64,000 bases of DNA from Gammaproteobacteria bacterium (GTDB lineage: Bacteria; Gemmatimonadota; Gemmatimonadetes; Longimicrobiales; Gaopeijiaceae): positions 47,626 to 111,625 of the forward strand of contig VXNP01000012.1 in the NCBI GenBank assembly GCA_009840525.1, given 5' to 3'. A program made the translations under genes and the position numbers. Shown one piece after another: positions 18,404 to 27,486 of this stretch; the stretch's first letter is position 1; each line of letters begins with the position of its first letter. The notes below the pieces were generated by a model that saw only the letters and a list, made by a program, of their open reading frames with translations, did no database searches and had not been told where the DNA came from.

Positions 18404-18441
18404 GCGAGCCCGGGGAAGGGCTCGCGCGGAGCCGCCGCGCG
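18404..18441. terminator. Convergent double-hairpin terminator between xerD and the S41 protease gene
   Basis: Two overlapping inverted repeats lie in the 60-base gap between convergent genes. The first is GCGAGCCC/GGGCTCGC (18404-18411 with 18418-18425, loop GGGGAA). The second is CGCGCGG/CCGCGCG (18423-18429 with 18435-18441). No T-tract follows, so termination efficiency is uncertain; the two stems would compete. Confidence 0.4.
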
Positions 18442-18454
18442 GACGTGAAGCCCG

Positions 18455-20251
18455 CTAGCTTCCGCCGGCCGTGAGCCTGAAGAGTGCCGCCTGGTCGTCC
18501 GCCTCGCGCAGGAGCCGGACCGCTTCGGCCAGGACAGGATCGCGCTGAATCCGGAACCGCAGCAGGCGCCCGTCGTCCGCCATGCGTTGAGACAGGTTGA
18601 TTTCGAGTCGCCAGAGCAGGTAGCCCCGGGCCGCCGGATCGTCGAGGGTGGCGTCGGGGACACCCGCCTCGCGCAGCTCGGCGATGAACGCTTCGAGGCT
18701 CTCCTCGGTGATCGTCGCCTCGGCACCGTCATTGTCGACGGCCTGCGCGCGATCGAACCCGATTTCGGCCAGCCTGAGCCCGAGAGGGAATTCGGCAGCC
18801 GCGGCTTCCTCCAGAAGCTGGCGCTCGACCGCCAGCAGAGTGTCGCCGTCGATCTCCAGATCCGGGAAGACCCCACCGCCGCCCTTCAGTTCGCGCCCCG
18901 CCTCGGTGGTGAAGACCGGAAAGGCGGTGGAGTCCTCGGACAGCGGCGTCCCGTGTGCGTCCCGCTGGCGGTGCAGCGACCGGCCCAGCGGAGTATACCA
19001 CTCTCCGGTGGTCAGCTGCAGTTGCCAGCCCTCCGGGAGCGGCACGACGGACTGCACCACCCCCTTTCCGAAGGTGCGCTCGCCCACCACCACCGCGCGG
19101 TCGTGGTCCTGCAGGGCGCCGGACAGGATTTCCCCGGCCGAGGCGGTAAAGCCGTCGACCAGCACCACCAGCGACTTATCTCCGAGGCTCGCTCCCTCCC
19201 GGGTGTACGCCGCATCCTCGTGTTCGCCGGGCCCGCGTCGCGGGTTGCGGCCGAGGGTGCTGACCACACGCTTGCCGCGGTCGAGGAAGAGGTCGGTCAG
19301 GGTGAGGGATTCGTCCAGGTAGCCGCCGGGATTGCGGCGCAGATCCAGTATGATCCCGCTGGCGTCTGCGAGCAGAGCGAAGGCGGAGTCCATCTCCGCG
19401 GTGGAACCGCGAGCCACCCGGTCCAGCCCGATGTAGCCGATGCCCTCCTCCACGTACCCGGCATGGACCGACGAGACATGGATGTTGTCGCGTTCGATGT
19501 CGTGGGGAATGGGAGCGGAAAACCCGTCGCGCTCGATCGACACGGTGACCGTGGTGCCGGGGGTGCCGCGGATACGCTGCGAGGCTTCACCGGTAGTCCA
19601 CTCTGCGGCGCTCTCGCCGTCCACGCCCACGATCACGTCACCCACCTGGATTCCCACCCGCTCCGCCGGAAACCCGCGGAAGACCGCGGTGACCGTGATC
19701 CGGTCGTTCAGAAGCTGGATCGCCACGCCGATGCCCGCGTAGTTGCCGGTGGTGGCTTCCTGAAACTCGTCCACCCGGCGCGGGCTGAGCACCTGGCCAT
19801 AGGGGTCGTTCAAAGCTGCGATCAGCCCCCAGACCGCGCCGCGCCACAACATCGGATCGTCGGGCTCGTCCAGGCCGGACCGGCGGATGCTGTCGAAAGT
19901 GCTGAGGAACCGCTGGTCGTCCACCGTTCCCTGGCTCGACGGGACTTCGGTCTCCGGCGGGATCGGATCCGAAGCCGCGACGGAGTCGGCCGCCTCGGCG
20001 CGCCGCTCCAGCACGGTCGCCGCCCCCAGCAACCCGTCCAAAGCCCCTCTCCAGAGCGTCGAGTCCGCGGGAGTGCTCCAGCTGTAGCGCTTGATGACCT
20101 CGAACGCGCGCAGGAAGTGCTGGCCGTCGAGCGCCGCCGAGGGTTCCATATTCGGCTGGCCGGCCGATCCCGTGTCCTGGCCCGCGAGGTTCGAGGCCCG
20201 AACCGGCAGAAGGAGCAGGAACGCTGCAAGGATGAATCTCGTGCGGGTCAT
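18455..20251 (-). CDS. Secreted S41 carboxyl-terminal processing protease
   Basis: A 598-residue periplasmic serine protease of the CtpA/Prc family. The signal peptide is RFILAAFLLLLPVRASNLAGQ. An extra ~130-residue N-terminal region follows, then a PDZ domain (about 165-250) with GIGVAIQLLNDRITV and VGDVIVGVDGESA. The catalytic domain has RRNPGGYLDESL, nucleophile Ser371 (GFTASAGEIL) and general base Lys396 (ERTFGKGVVQS), spaced 25 residues as in E. coli Prc. A C-terminal helical tail ends it. It is the divergent neighbour of nadE across 236 non-coding bases. The substrate is unknown. Both catalytic residues are present, so it should be active. Confidence 0.93.
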   Translation of the reverse strand: MTRTRFILAAFLLLLPVRASNLAGQDTGSAGQPNMEPSAALDGQHFLRAFEVIKRYSWSTPADSTLWRGALDGLLGAATVLERRAEAADSVAASDPIPPETEVPSSQGTVDDQRFLSTFDSIRRSGLDEPDDPMLWRGAVWGLIAALNDPYGQVLSPRRVDEFQEATTGNYAGIGVAIQLLNDRITVTAVFRGFPAERVGIQVGDVIVGVDGESAAEWTTGEASQRIRGTPGTTVTVSIERDGFSAPIPHDIERDNIHVSSVHAGYVEEGIGYIGLDRVARGSTAEMDSAFALLADASGIILDLRRNPGGYLDESLTLTDLFLDRGKRVVSTLGRNPRRGPGEHEDAAYTREGASLGDKSLVVLVDGFTASAGEILSGALQDHDRAVVVGERTFGKGVVQSVVPLPEGWQLQLTTGEWYTPLGRSLHRQRDAHGTPLSEDSTAFPVFTTEAGRELKGGGGVFPDLEIDGDTLLAVERQLLEEAAAAEFPLGLRLAEIGFDRAQAVDNDGAEATITEESLEAFIAELREAGVPDATLDDPAARGYLLWRLEINLSQRMADDGRLLRFRIQRDPVLAEAVRLLREADDQAALFRLTAGGS

Positions 20252-20396
20252 GGCGACTCGGGGGAGGAGATGTCGATGGCTGAAGGGTAGACCCCGGAGG
20301 TAACGGACTCGTTCCCGGAGCCGGCTCGACCCGCGACGGCGTCGTGAGACCAGTTATCGTGCAATCGGATGGATCACCCGGCAACCGTCGCGCCGT

Positions 20397-20424
20397 TTGG
20401 CGGACCGCACGGTTATCATACCTT
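20397..20424 (+). promoter_or_regulatory. Putative promoter of nadE
   Basis: TTGGCG (20397-20402) and TACCTT (20419-20424) are spaced by 16 bases, with a predicted start near 20431 and a 57-base leader. It lies in the non-coding region between the divergent S41 protease and nadE genes, and its -10 matches the TANCTT pattern. Confidence 0.45.
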
Positions 20425-20487
20425 GTCGGGAGGCATCCCGCTTGCCGTACCGCGAACGGAACCCCACGCCCTGACGACGTGCCGCTC

Positions 20488-22293
20488 ATGAGCCCGAGAC
20501 ATTCGTCCCCGCTCGTCGCGGGACTGGTCCAGATGAAGCCGCGCAAGGGAGACGTGCGCGCAAATCTCGACAGGATCGGCTCGCTGGTGGCCGACGCCGG
20601 GAGCGACCATGATCTGCTCGTCTTTCCGGAGACCTGCCTGACCGGGTATTTCCTGCAGGGCGCGGTCGCGGAACTCGCCTTCGGCGCGGCCGAGGTGGCG
20701 AACATGCTGGGCCGGGCGCCGGATGGGGCGCCGGATCTGGTCGTCGGTTTCTACGAGCGGCATGGCCGCGGGATCTACAACAGCGTCGCCTATTTCTCCG
20801 CGAGCGGCGGACGCTACCTGCCGCTGCACGTCCACCGCAAGATGTTCCTGCCGACCTACGGGCTCTTCGACGAGGCCCGTTTCGTGGAACCGGGGCGCGA
20901 CCTGCGCGCCTTCGACACGCCCCTGGGCCGCATGGGGATGCTGATCTGCGAAGACATCTGGCACTCGCTGACCGCTGCCGTGCTGGCTCTGGACGGCGCC
21001 GAGGTCGTCCTGGTGTCCAGCGCCTCGCCGGCGCGGGGATTCCTTGCCGGAAGCGACCGTCCCGCGAGCATCAGGCGCTGGGACCCGATCCTCGAGGGAC
21101 CGGCGATGGAGCACGGCGTCTTCGTCCTGGTCAGCCACCTGGTGGGCTCGGAGGGCGGCAAGCTGTTCGCGGGCGGCTCGGTCGCGATCGCGCCCGACGG
21201 CACCACCCTGGCGCGTGCTCCGCTGTTCAAGGAAGGCGTGGTGACCGCCGTTCTCGACCGTACGGCGATCGACCGGCACCGCTTCGAGTCGCCGCTGCTC
21301 TCCGATCTCGAACAGCAGCTGCCGAACCTGCGCCACGCACTGGCGCGCGCCGGCCGCGGGCGGGAAGGGGAGGCGGCGTCTGCGGCGCCCAGGGAGGAAG
21401 ACTCCGGGACAGGCGGCGGACGGGCTCCCGCGCGCTCCCGCCGGACCGCGACCCATGGTCCCATTCCGGGCGACGCCTCGATCCTCGACCTGAACCTTGA
21501 GCTGACCGAGCGCGCCCTGGTGGAGTTCATCCGCGAGGAGATCGTGCGCCGGCGCGGCTTCGAGAGGGTCGTGATCGGCGTGTCGGGAGGCGTCGACTCC
21601 GCACTGTCGCTCTGCCTGGCCGTGCGCGCGCTCGGCCCGGAGAACGTCACCGGACTGCGGCTCCCCTACGCCACATCGTCGCCGGAAAGCCTGGAGCACG
21701 CGGCGATGGTGCTGGAGGCGACCGGCGCCGCCGGCCGCACCCTGGACATCACGGCTTCGGTGGACGGCTACATTGCACGCCACGAGCCGGACATCAGCCC
21801 GCTCCGCCGCGGCAACCTCGCCGCCCGCTTCCGGGCCCTAACCATCTTCGACCAGTCGGCGCTCCTGAGGGCGCTCCCCCTGGGCACCGGCAACAAGAGC
21901 GAACGGCTGTTCGGCTACTACACCTGGCACGCCGACGACTCTCCCCCGGTAAACCCGCTCGGAGACCTGTTCAAGACCCAGGTGTGGGCGCTCGCGCGCC
22001 ATCTCGGCGTCCCCTCCGAGATCGTCGAGAAGCCGGCCAGCGCCGATCTGGTGCAGGGTATTCACGATCACGACGAGCTGGGCATCTCCTACCACGATGC
22101 CGACCCCATCCTGCACTGGTTCCTGCGGGGCTACTCGCCCGCCGACCTGGTGCGCCGGGGCTTCGACGAATCGCAGGTGGACATCGTCTGGAGCCGCTTG
22201 AACGCGACCCACTGGAAGCGCGAGCTGCCGACGGTGGCGGTGCTTTCGTCCACGGCGATCGGGGAATCGTACCTGAGGCCGGTGGACTACTGA
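20488..22293 (+). CDS. nadE: Glutamine-dependent NAD+ synthetase
   Basis: Final step of NAD synthesis, 601 residues with two domains. The N-terminal nitrilase-type glutaminase (about 1-270) has the triad Glu48 (FPETCLTGYF), Lys118 (HRKMFLPTYG) and Cys154 (LICEDIWHS). A charged, low-complexity linker (about 285-325) precedes the synthetase domain with the PP-loop SGGVDS at 366-371 and LGTGNKSERLFGYYTWHADD. ATG 20488 was chosen; a GTG nine bases earlier is possible. The sequence upstream in frame contains the putative promoter, so a longer protein is unlikely. The domain order is that of the full glutamine-dependent enzyme. Confidence 0.94.
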   Translation: MSPRHSSPLVAGLVQMKPRKGDVRANLDRIGSLVADAGSDHDLLVFPETCLTGYFLQGAVAELAFGAAEVANMLGRAPDGAPDLVVGFYERHGRGIYNSVAYFSASGGRYLPLHVHRKMFLPTYGLFDEARFVEPGRDLRAFDTPLGRMGMLICEDIWHSLTAAVLALDGAEVVLVSSASPARGFLAGSDRPASIRRWDPILEGPAMEHGVFVLVSHLVGSEGGKLFAGGSVAIAPDGTTLARAPLFKEGVVTAVLDRTAIDRHRFESPLLSDLEQQLPNLRHALARAGRGREGEAASAAPREEDSGTGGGRAPARSRRTATHGPIPGDASILDLNLELTERALVEFIREEIVRRRGFERVVIGVSGGVDSALSLCLAVRALGPENVTGLRLPYATSSPESLEHAAMVLEATGAAGRTLDITASVDGYIARHEPDISPLRRGNLAARFRALTIFDQSALLRALPLGTGNKSERLFGYYTWHADDSPPVNPLGDLFKTQVWALARHLGVPSEIVEKPASADLVQGIHDHDELGISYHDADPILHWFLRGYSPADLVRRGFDESQVDIVWSRLNATHWKRELPTVAVLSSTAIGESYLRPVDY

Positions 22294-22321
22294 GGGTCAG
22301 GGGTCGCCCTGCAGGGTGTCC

Positions 22322-23350
22322 TCACAGCCCTGCGACCTTCCGCCGCAGCGTCTCCAGCAGAGGCACGGGCGTCAGCTCGCCGTCGATGATGGCAGCAAGT
22401 TCCTCCTCCCGCTTCCAGTGCGCCTCCAGGCTGGCCAGCTCGAGTTCCAGAAGCCGCCGCTCGGCGTCCTCGCCGGCCGCGATCTCCAGGGCGATGGTGC
22501 CCGTGCGCGGCAGGTTTCCGAAGCGCGCGCCCTTCTTGACCAGCACCCGTGACAGGCCGCCGGTGCCCCCGACTTCCTCGATCAGGCGGGTCGCGGAGGC
22601 GATCCGCCTCTCGGAAGCTCCCTCGAAGTGATGGTAGGCGAGGAGCCGGCGCAGGGTGCGCTCCGCGTCCGGACCCGTCAGGCGCAGGCCCTCGTCGGCA
22701 TCCGGGGCAGCGCTGCAGACGGGACAGGCGCGCGACAGCACAAGAGGCGCGTCGCCCTCGGAGGACCGAATCATCAGCCCGCCGCGCGAGTCGTAGGAGA
22801 GCACCCGCATGACATGTCCGCAGCGGCCGCACTCGCGCCGGCCCCGCCATGCCGCCGAGCCGAAGCGCAGCCATCGGGCGCCCCGGGTCGTCCACCGGGG
22901 CGCGTGCTCCCAGAGCACCCAGGCGCCCAGCAGGCCGATGCCACCGGTCAGCCACCCACCGATGGCGGCGGCTCCCACGGCCGTCCCCGCGAGCGACACC
23001 TGCTTGAACCGCTTCCTGCGGGCGCGAAGTTCGCGCCCGTAGCGCCACCAGGCCTCCTCCCGGCGCTCGCAGCGTCCGACGCGCACGATCTCGAGTGGCC
23101 CGGTGGTGAGGAGAGCGATGTTGTCGGTGCGAGAAAGCACGCGCCCCCGGTCGACCGAGACCTTCTCGAGCTCCTCGAGCGCCTCCCAGCGGTCGAGCAG
23201 CGGCACCAGCGACCAGCGCTTGCACGCGCCGCATACCATCCATAGCCGGCCCCGGTCCGCATCGTAGGCGACACGTCGCCCGCGCGGAAGATGCTCGAGC
23301 GTGTCGTTCTCGGGGAAGGGGGCCTGGCAGACCAGGCAGCGTGTGTACAC
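22322..23350 (-). CDS. Hypothetical membrane protein with paired zinc ribbons
   Basis: I do not recognise this 342-residue protein. It has two four-cysteine sets: CLVC/CGAC (residues 5-8 and 40-43) and CGRCGH/CPVC (174-177 and 209-212). These flank a Gly/Ala-rich hydrophobic hairpin at about 119-147, preceded by a strongly basic stretch (RARRKRFK). The C-terminal third is charged and helical, rich in Glu, Arg and Leu. This suggests two cytoplasmic metal-binding ribbons on a membrane anchor. The start is uncertain: GTG 23350 has a GGAG about ten bases upstream, while GTG 23446 would add 32 unremarkable residues. It is convergent with nadE and divergent from pabA. Confidence 0.65.
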   Translation of the reverse strand: MYTRCLVCQAPFPENDTLEHLPRGRRVAYDADRGRLWMVCGACKRWSLVPLLDRWEALEELEKVSVDRGRVLSRTDNIALLTTGPLEIVRVGRCERREEAWWRYGRELRARRKRFKQVSLAGTAVGAAAIGGWLTGGIGLLGAWVLWEHAPRWTTRGARWLRFGSAAWRGRRECGRCGHVMRVLSYDSRGGLMIRSSEGDAPLVLSRACPVCSAAPDADEGLRLTGPDAERTLRRLLAYHHFEGASERRIASATRLIEEVGGTGGLSRVLVKKGARFGNLPRTGTIALEIAAGEDAERRLLELELASLEAHWKREEELAAIIDGELTPVPLLETLRRKVAGL

Positions 23351-23537
23351 CGGCGCGACACTCCGGCAGGAGTCGACATGATCCGGGGGCGGGACTACGG
23401 GGCTTGGCGAATGCCCTCCGGCGCGGCACATTCCCGACACCTGCACATCCGCCTAAGCGGAAGCAGCCGGGACACAGTCCGTGCATCGCGGGCGTGCGCC
23501 CGCCACTCGCCTTCATCCTACCGAATCTCCGCGCCCG

Positions 23538-24113
23538 ATGATCCTGGTTCTCGACAACTACGACTCGTTCACCTGGAACCTGGTCCAGATGCTGGAGTCG
23601 CTGGGTGCCCGGACCGAGGTGGTGCGCAACGACGAGCGCACTGTCCAGCAGATCGAGCGGCAGGCTCCCAGGCGCATCGTAATCTCTCCCGGACCTTGTA
23701 CGCCGAGGGAAGCGGGTATCAGCACCGAGCTGGTGCGGGCCCTGGGTCCGAGCACACCGATTCTGGGGGTCTGCCTGGGACATCAGGCCATCGGCGAGGC
23801 GTTCGGGGGCGCGACCATCCGGGCCCGGCGCGTCATGCACGGCAAGACCGCTCCCATCCGCCACAATGGTCTCGGAGTCTTCCAGGGACTTCCCTCGCCG
23901 ATGACCGTGGCCCGCTATCACTCCCTGGTCACGGATCCCGCGGCGCTCCCCCTCGAACTCGAGCCGGTGGCCTGGACCGATCTCCCCGGCGAGGACGACG
24001 AAATCCAGGCCATGCGCCATCGGACAATGCCCGTTTGGGGGGTTCAGTTCCACCCGGAGTCCTACTTCTCCGACGCGGGCCCGCGGCTGTTGGAGAACTT
24101 CCTGCGGCTGTAG
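23538..24113 (+). CDS. Anthranilate/aminodeoxychorismate synthase glutaminase component
   Basis: Class I glutamine amidotransferase of 191 residues supplying ammonia for anthranilate (TrpG) or 4-amino-4-deoxychorismate (PabA). It starts with MILVLDNYDSFTWNL. The triad is Cys79 (LGVCLGHQAIGE) with His172 and Glu174 (GVQFHPESYF), and SPGPCTPREAG completes the family pattern. It is a stand-alone gene with no trpE or pabB beside it, so it may serve both pathways. Its stop is only four bases from the stop of the convergent VPS10-type gene's displaced tail. Confidence 0.9.
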   Translation: MILVLDNYDSFTWNLVQMLESLGARTEVVRNDERTVQQIERQAPRRIVISPGPCTPREAGISTELVRALGPSTPILGVCLGHQAIGEAFGGATIRARRVMHGKTAPIRHNGLGVFQGLPSPMTVARYHSLVTDPAALPLELEPVAWTDLPGEDDEIQAMRHRTMPVWGVQFHPESYFSDAGPRLLENFLRL

Positions 24114-24117
24114 CCGG

Positions 24118-24329
24118 CTATGAGATGATCGGCGGCAGCCCTCGCTCCGCCAGCAGGCGGTTGAAGTCGGTGATGTCGTCCGCGGCCAACTCCGCCCAGC
24201 GCCTCAGATACTCCTCCAGTTGGAGCCGGTAGATCCCTCCGACCTCACTCATCGACTCCGTGGGCGGGTCGTCCGAGCCGGCCGAATACCCCGCGAGGCT
24301 CGCGATCTTCGCCCACAGCCCCGGCGGGG
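24118..24329 (-). other. Out-of-frame C-terminal tail of the VPS10-type protein
   Basis: This reading frame, displaced by one base relative to the main gene, encodes about 69 residues including LWAKIASLAGYSAG and EYLRRWAELAADDITDFNRL. The sequence reads as a natural coiled, charged protein end. In contrast, the last ~25 residues of the main frame (RRGCGRRSRASRG and on) look like frame-shifted, Arg-rich noise. Adding one G to the GGGG run at 24326-24329 (CCCC on the coding strand) joins the two frames as RWPPPGLWAKIA. The combined length is then an exact multiple of three (1068 residues). Confidence 0.7.
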
Positions 24330-27323
24330 CCAGCGGATGGTGTCCTGCCGGGCAAGACCGCCCGTGAGCCTCAGATCGAAGAGCTCCATTTCGAGCTCGA
24401 TGAGCGCCAGCGCGAGTTCCTCTCCCACTTCGGCGATTTCGGCGTACAGCGGATTCCCGCGCACCCGCTCCTCCAGGTCCGCCAGCCCACGGCGGGTCCA
24501 TTCGATGCGGTTGATGAGCTCGGCCGTCGAATCGCTCATTTCACGCAGTTCCAGCTGAAGGGCCAACTGCGCGCGCATGTCCTCGGCGGTAGACGCGGAG
24601 GCCGGATCCTGCAGGATCTCGAGCTCGGCGGTGCGCTCTTCGGCGCCCGCGGTGAGCCGGACCCGGTAGCGCCCGGGGATGGCGAGTGGCCGGACCGGAC
24701 CACCGTCCGGCGGAGGCCGCCACCCCTCCTGGCCCACGCCGCGATGCGAGTGCTCGAGCGGCGGCGTGCGGAGCCGCGGAGTCGCCGAGGCCGTGTAGCG
24801 CAGATCCCACATCACACGGTTCATGCCGGCGCCGAAGCTGCCGGACAGGGTGCGGACCGGCGCTCCGTCCATCGTCTCCACCTCGATGGTGACGGGTCCG
24901 GCCATATCCTCGCCCAGATGGAAGTTGATCGAGGCCCCGTAGTCGGGGTTCTCCCCGGCGGCCGGGTCGTCCGGCTGGGCGTTGCGGGCCTCCCGGGGCA
25001 GGAAGCGGTACGCCGGACGGGGCGCGAACAGGTGCACGCCGTCCGCAACCGTCTCCGCGCTCAACTGCTGAAGCGGGGTGATGTCGTCCAGGATCCAGAA
25101 TCCCCGCCCGTAGGTGCCGACGACCAGGTCGTTGAAGTGCGGCTGAATCTCCAGCCAGTGCACAGGCGCGTGCGGCAGGTCGCCCTGCAGCGAACTCCAG
25201 GTCACCCCGTCGTCGAAGGAGACGTAGAGCGAGTTCTCGGTTCCGAGGTAGAGGAGCCCGGGACGCACTGGATCCTCCCGGACGACGTGCGCGTAGCTGA
25301 ACACGCTACGCGGGATGTCGCCGGCGAGCGAGCGCCAGGACGCCCCGTAGTCCTCCGTCTTGTAGACAAAGGGATCGGTGCCGCCCAGTTGGTGGAAGTC
25401 GACGGTGATGTACGCCGCCGCCGGGCTGTAGCGGGAGGGCTCGATGTTGCTCACCGTGCCCCACTCGGGGAGCCCGGAGATGTTGCGGGCCACCTCGACC
25501 CAGCTCTCGCCGCTGTCGCGCGTCACGTGCACCAGGCCGTCGTTCGAGCCCGCCCAGATGGTGCCGGGCTCGATGGGCGATTCGGCGAGCGCGAAGAGCA
25601 CCGAGGCGTAGGTGGGGCTCACGTCCTCGGTGGTGAGCCCGCCCGTCTTCTGCATTCGGGTGGTGTCGGCACGCGTGAGGTCGGGGCTGATCACGCTCCA
25701 GCTGTGCCCGCCGTCGGTGGTTCGGTGCACGTGCTGGCTGCCCGCGTACACGACGTTGTTGTCGTGCGGCGAGATGTGGACGGGAAAGGTCCACTGAAAG
25801 CGGTAGCGCACGTCGGCGGCCGCCCAGCCTTCGGGGTTGTCGGGCCACACGCTCACCGTGCGGGTGATCCCGGTGGAGAGCTGGTGGCGCTCGAGGATGC
25901 CCTCGAAGCACCCCGACCAGACGACGTCGTTGGTTACCGTGTCGGGGATGGCGAACCCGACCTCGCAGCCTCCCACGGAGCGCCATGCCCCCACCGGAAT
26001 CGCGCCCCCGGTGAGGGTGTTGGAGGGTCCGCCGGTCGAGGGCCCGTCCTGGCGGTTGCCGTACAGGTTGTAGGGGACCTGGGTGTCGGTGTGGACGTGG
26101 TACATCTGGGCGATGGGCAGGAGCGGCCGGTACCAGTTGCGCCCCCGGTTGGTGGAGATGCGCACCCCCTGGTCGTTGCCGATGATCATGCGCGCGGGGT
26201 CGTGCGGGTCGATCCACATGTCGTGGTTGTCTCCTCCGGAGATGACCTCGAAGGACACGCCCCCGTCCAGCGAGCGCGTGTGCAGCGTGGACATGAAGTG
26301 CACCTCGTCGGCGTCGTCGGGCGCGACCGCCATGCGCGAGTAGTAGAGGGGCCGCTGCGCCAGCGCGTGATCGGCGTTGACCATTGTCCAGGAGCGCCCC
26401 CCGTCGTCGGATCGCCACAGCGTGCCCTCGTGCTCCTCGAGCTCCTCGTACTCCCGGTTGGAGTTGGTTTCGATGAGCGCGTACACCCGGTCCGGATCCG
26501 CCGCCGTCATGGCCAGGCCGATTCGGCCCATGGTGCCGCGTGGTAGCCCGGCGCCCTCGAGCCGGGTCCAGTTGTCGCCCCCGTCGCGGCTGGTCCAGAG
26601 CCCGCTCTCCGGGCCTCCGCTCTCGCGCCCCCAGGTCCAGATCTGCATCTGCCAGGTCGCGGCGAAGAGGATGCGCGGGTTGGTGGGATCCATCACCACG
26701 TCGATCGCGCCGGAGTTCTCGCCGGAAAAGAGCACCCGTTCCCAGTTCTCCCCGCCGTCGGTGGTGCGGAACAGCCCCCGCTCCTGCTGCGGCCCGTAGA
26801 GGTGGCCCGCCGCGGCGACGTACACCATGTCCGGGTCGTCGGGATGGATGACGATGCGCCCGATCCTTCCCGTCTCGTCGAGGCCCATGTGCCGCCAGGT
26901 GCGGCCGGCGTCGGTGGAGCGGTACACGCCATTGCCGATGGAGACGTTGGAGCGGATGAACGACTCGCCGGTTCCAGCCCAGACCACGTTGGCGTCCGAG
27001 GGCGCGATCGCCAGCGCGCCGATCGACTGCGCCGGCTGGTCATCGAAGACGGGACGCCAGGTGTGCCCACCGTCCTCGCTCTTGAACACGCCCCCCGACG
27101 CCGCCCCGAGGTAGTAGACGTTGCGGTTGCCGGGCTCGCCCACCACCGCGCTCACCCGGTTGCCCACCGGGCCCACGTGGCGGTAGTCGGCGTCGGCGAA
27201 GAAGTTGTCCGGAAGCTCGCCGGGAGCGGTCAACTGGGCAGCCAGCCCGCCGGCCGGAATGCCGGCGAGAAGCAACGGAACGAACGCGCGGGCGAGTGCT
27301 CGGACAGGCTGCGTGACAATCAT
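24249..27323 (-). CDS. Secreted VPS10/sortilin-type Asp-box beta-propeller protein (frameshifted near its 3' end)
   Basis: A large exported protein, 1024 residues as read. The signal peptide from ATG 27323 is RALARAFVPLLLAGIPAGGLAAQ. At least nine Asp-box (BNR) repeats follow, e.g. SEDGGHTWRPV, STDAGRTWRHMG, TTDGGENWERV, SDDGGRSWTMV and SFDDGVTWSSL, forming a sortilin-like propeller over about residues 35-740. A beta-sandwich-like part and a helical tail come after. Relatives are often labelled glycosyl hydrolase, but no catalytic residues can be named here, so the function is unknown. A one-base loss near 24326-24329 swaps the natural C-terminus for unrelated residues. In-frame codons exist upstream of 27323 but lack a signal peptide and span the putative promoter. 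Confidence 0.85.
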   Translation of the reverse strand: MIVTQPVRALARAFVPLLLAGIPAGGLAAQLTAPGELPDNFFADADYRHVGPVGNRVSAVVGEPGNRNVYYLGAASGGVFKSEDGGHTWRPVFDDQPAQSIGALAIAPSDANVVWAGTGESFIRSNVSIGNGVYRSTDAGRTWRHMGLDETGRIGRIVIHPDDPDMVYVAAAGHLYGPQQERGLFRTTDGGENWERVLFSGENSGAIDVVMDPTNPRILFAATWQMQIWTWGRESGGPESGLWTSRDGGDNWTRLEGAGLPRGTMGRIGLAMTAADPDRVYALIETNSNREYEELEEHEGTLWRSDDGGRSWTMVNADHALAQRPLYYSRMAVAPDDADEVHFMSTLHTRSLDGGVSFEVISGGDNHDMWIDPHDPARMIIGNDQGVRISTNRGRNWYRPLLPIAQMYHVHTDTQVPYNLYGNRQDGPSTGGPSNTLTGGAIPVGAWRSVGGCEVGFAIPDTVTNDVVWSGCFEGILERHQLSTGITRTVSVWPDNPEGWAAADVRYRFQWTFPVHISPHDNNVVYAGSQHVHRTTDGGHSWSVISPDLTRADTTRMQKTGGLTTEDVSPTYASVLFALAESPIEPGTIWAGSNDGLVHVTRDSGESWVEVARNISGLPEWGTVSNIEPSRYSPAAAYITVDFHQLGGTDPFVYKTEDYGASWRSLAGDIPRSVFSYAHVVREDPVRPGLLYLGTENSLYVSFDDGVTWSSLQGDLPHAPVHWLEIQPHFNDLVVGTYGRGFWILDDITPLQQLSAETVADGVHLFAPRPAYRFLPREARNAQPDDPAAGENPDYGASINFHLGEDMAGPVTIEVETMDGAPVRTLSGSFGAGMNRVMWDLRYTASATPRLRTPPLEHSHRGVGQEGWRPPPDGGPVRPLAIPGRYRVRLTAGAEERTAELEILQDPASASTAEDMRAQLALQLELREMSDSTAELINRIEWTRRGLADLEERVRGNPLYAEIAEVGEELALALIELEMELFDLRLTGGLARQDTIRWPRRGCGRRSRASRGIRPARTTRPRSR

Positions 27324-27363
27324 GGAAGACTCCGCGGAAGAGGGCTGCCGAACCAACGCCACA

Positions 27364-27391
27364 AAGGTAGGCCGGGGGCGGCATCGGGCAA
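27364..27391 (-). promoter_or_regulatory. Putative promoter of the VPS10-type gene
   Basis: On the minus strand TTGCCC (27391-27386) and TACCTT (27369-27364) are spaced by 16 bases. The predicted start is near 27357, leaving a leader of about 34 bases before ATG 27323. The -10 is identical to that of nadE. Confidence 0.45.
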
Positions 27392-27486
27392 TCCGCCCGA
27401 TCAACACGGGGAAACAAATGTTGGCTTTTCAACACCAGGGGGGAACCCTTCTTTCCCCGTGTGCCGTCATATTCTGATAGAGTTCA

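Noticed and set aside
22294..22321. CCCTGCAGGG palindrome as a terminator between nadE and the zinc-ribbon gene
   Set aside because: It has no loop and no T-tract; a perfect palindrome without loop would not make a useful RNA hairpin.
23488..23503. GCGGGCG/CGCCCGC palindrome upstream of pabA as an attenuator
   Set aside because: Short GC-only palindromes are frequent by chance in DNA this GC-rich; there is no leader peptide, T-tract or second competing stem.
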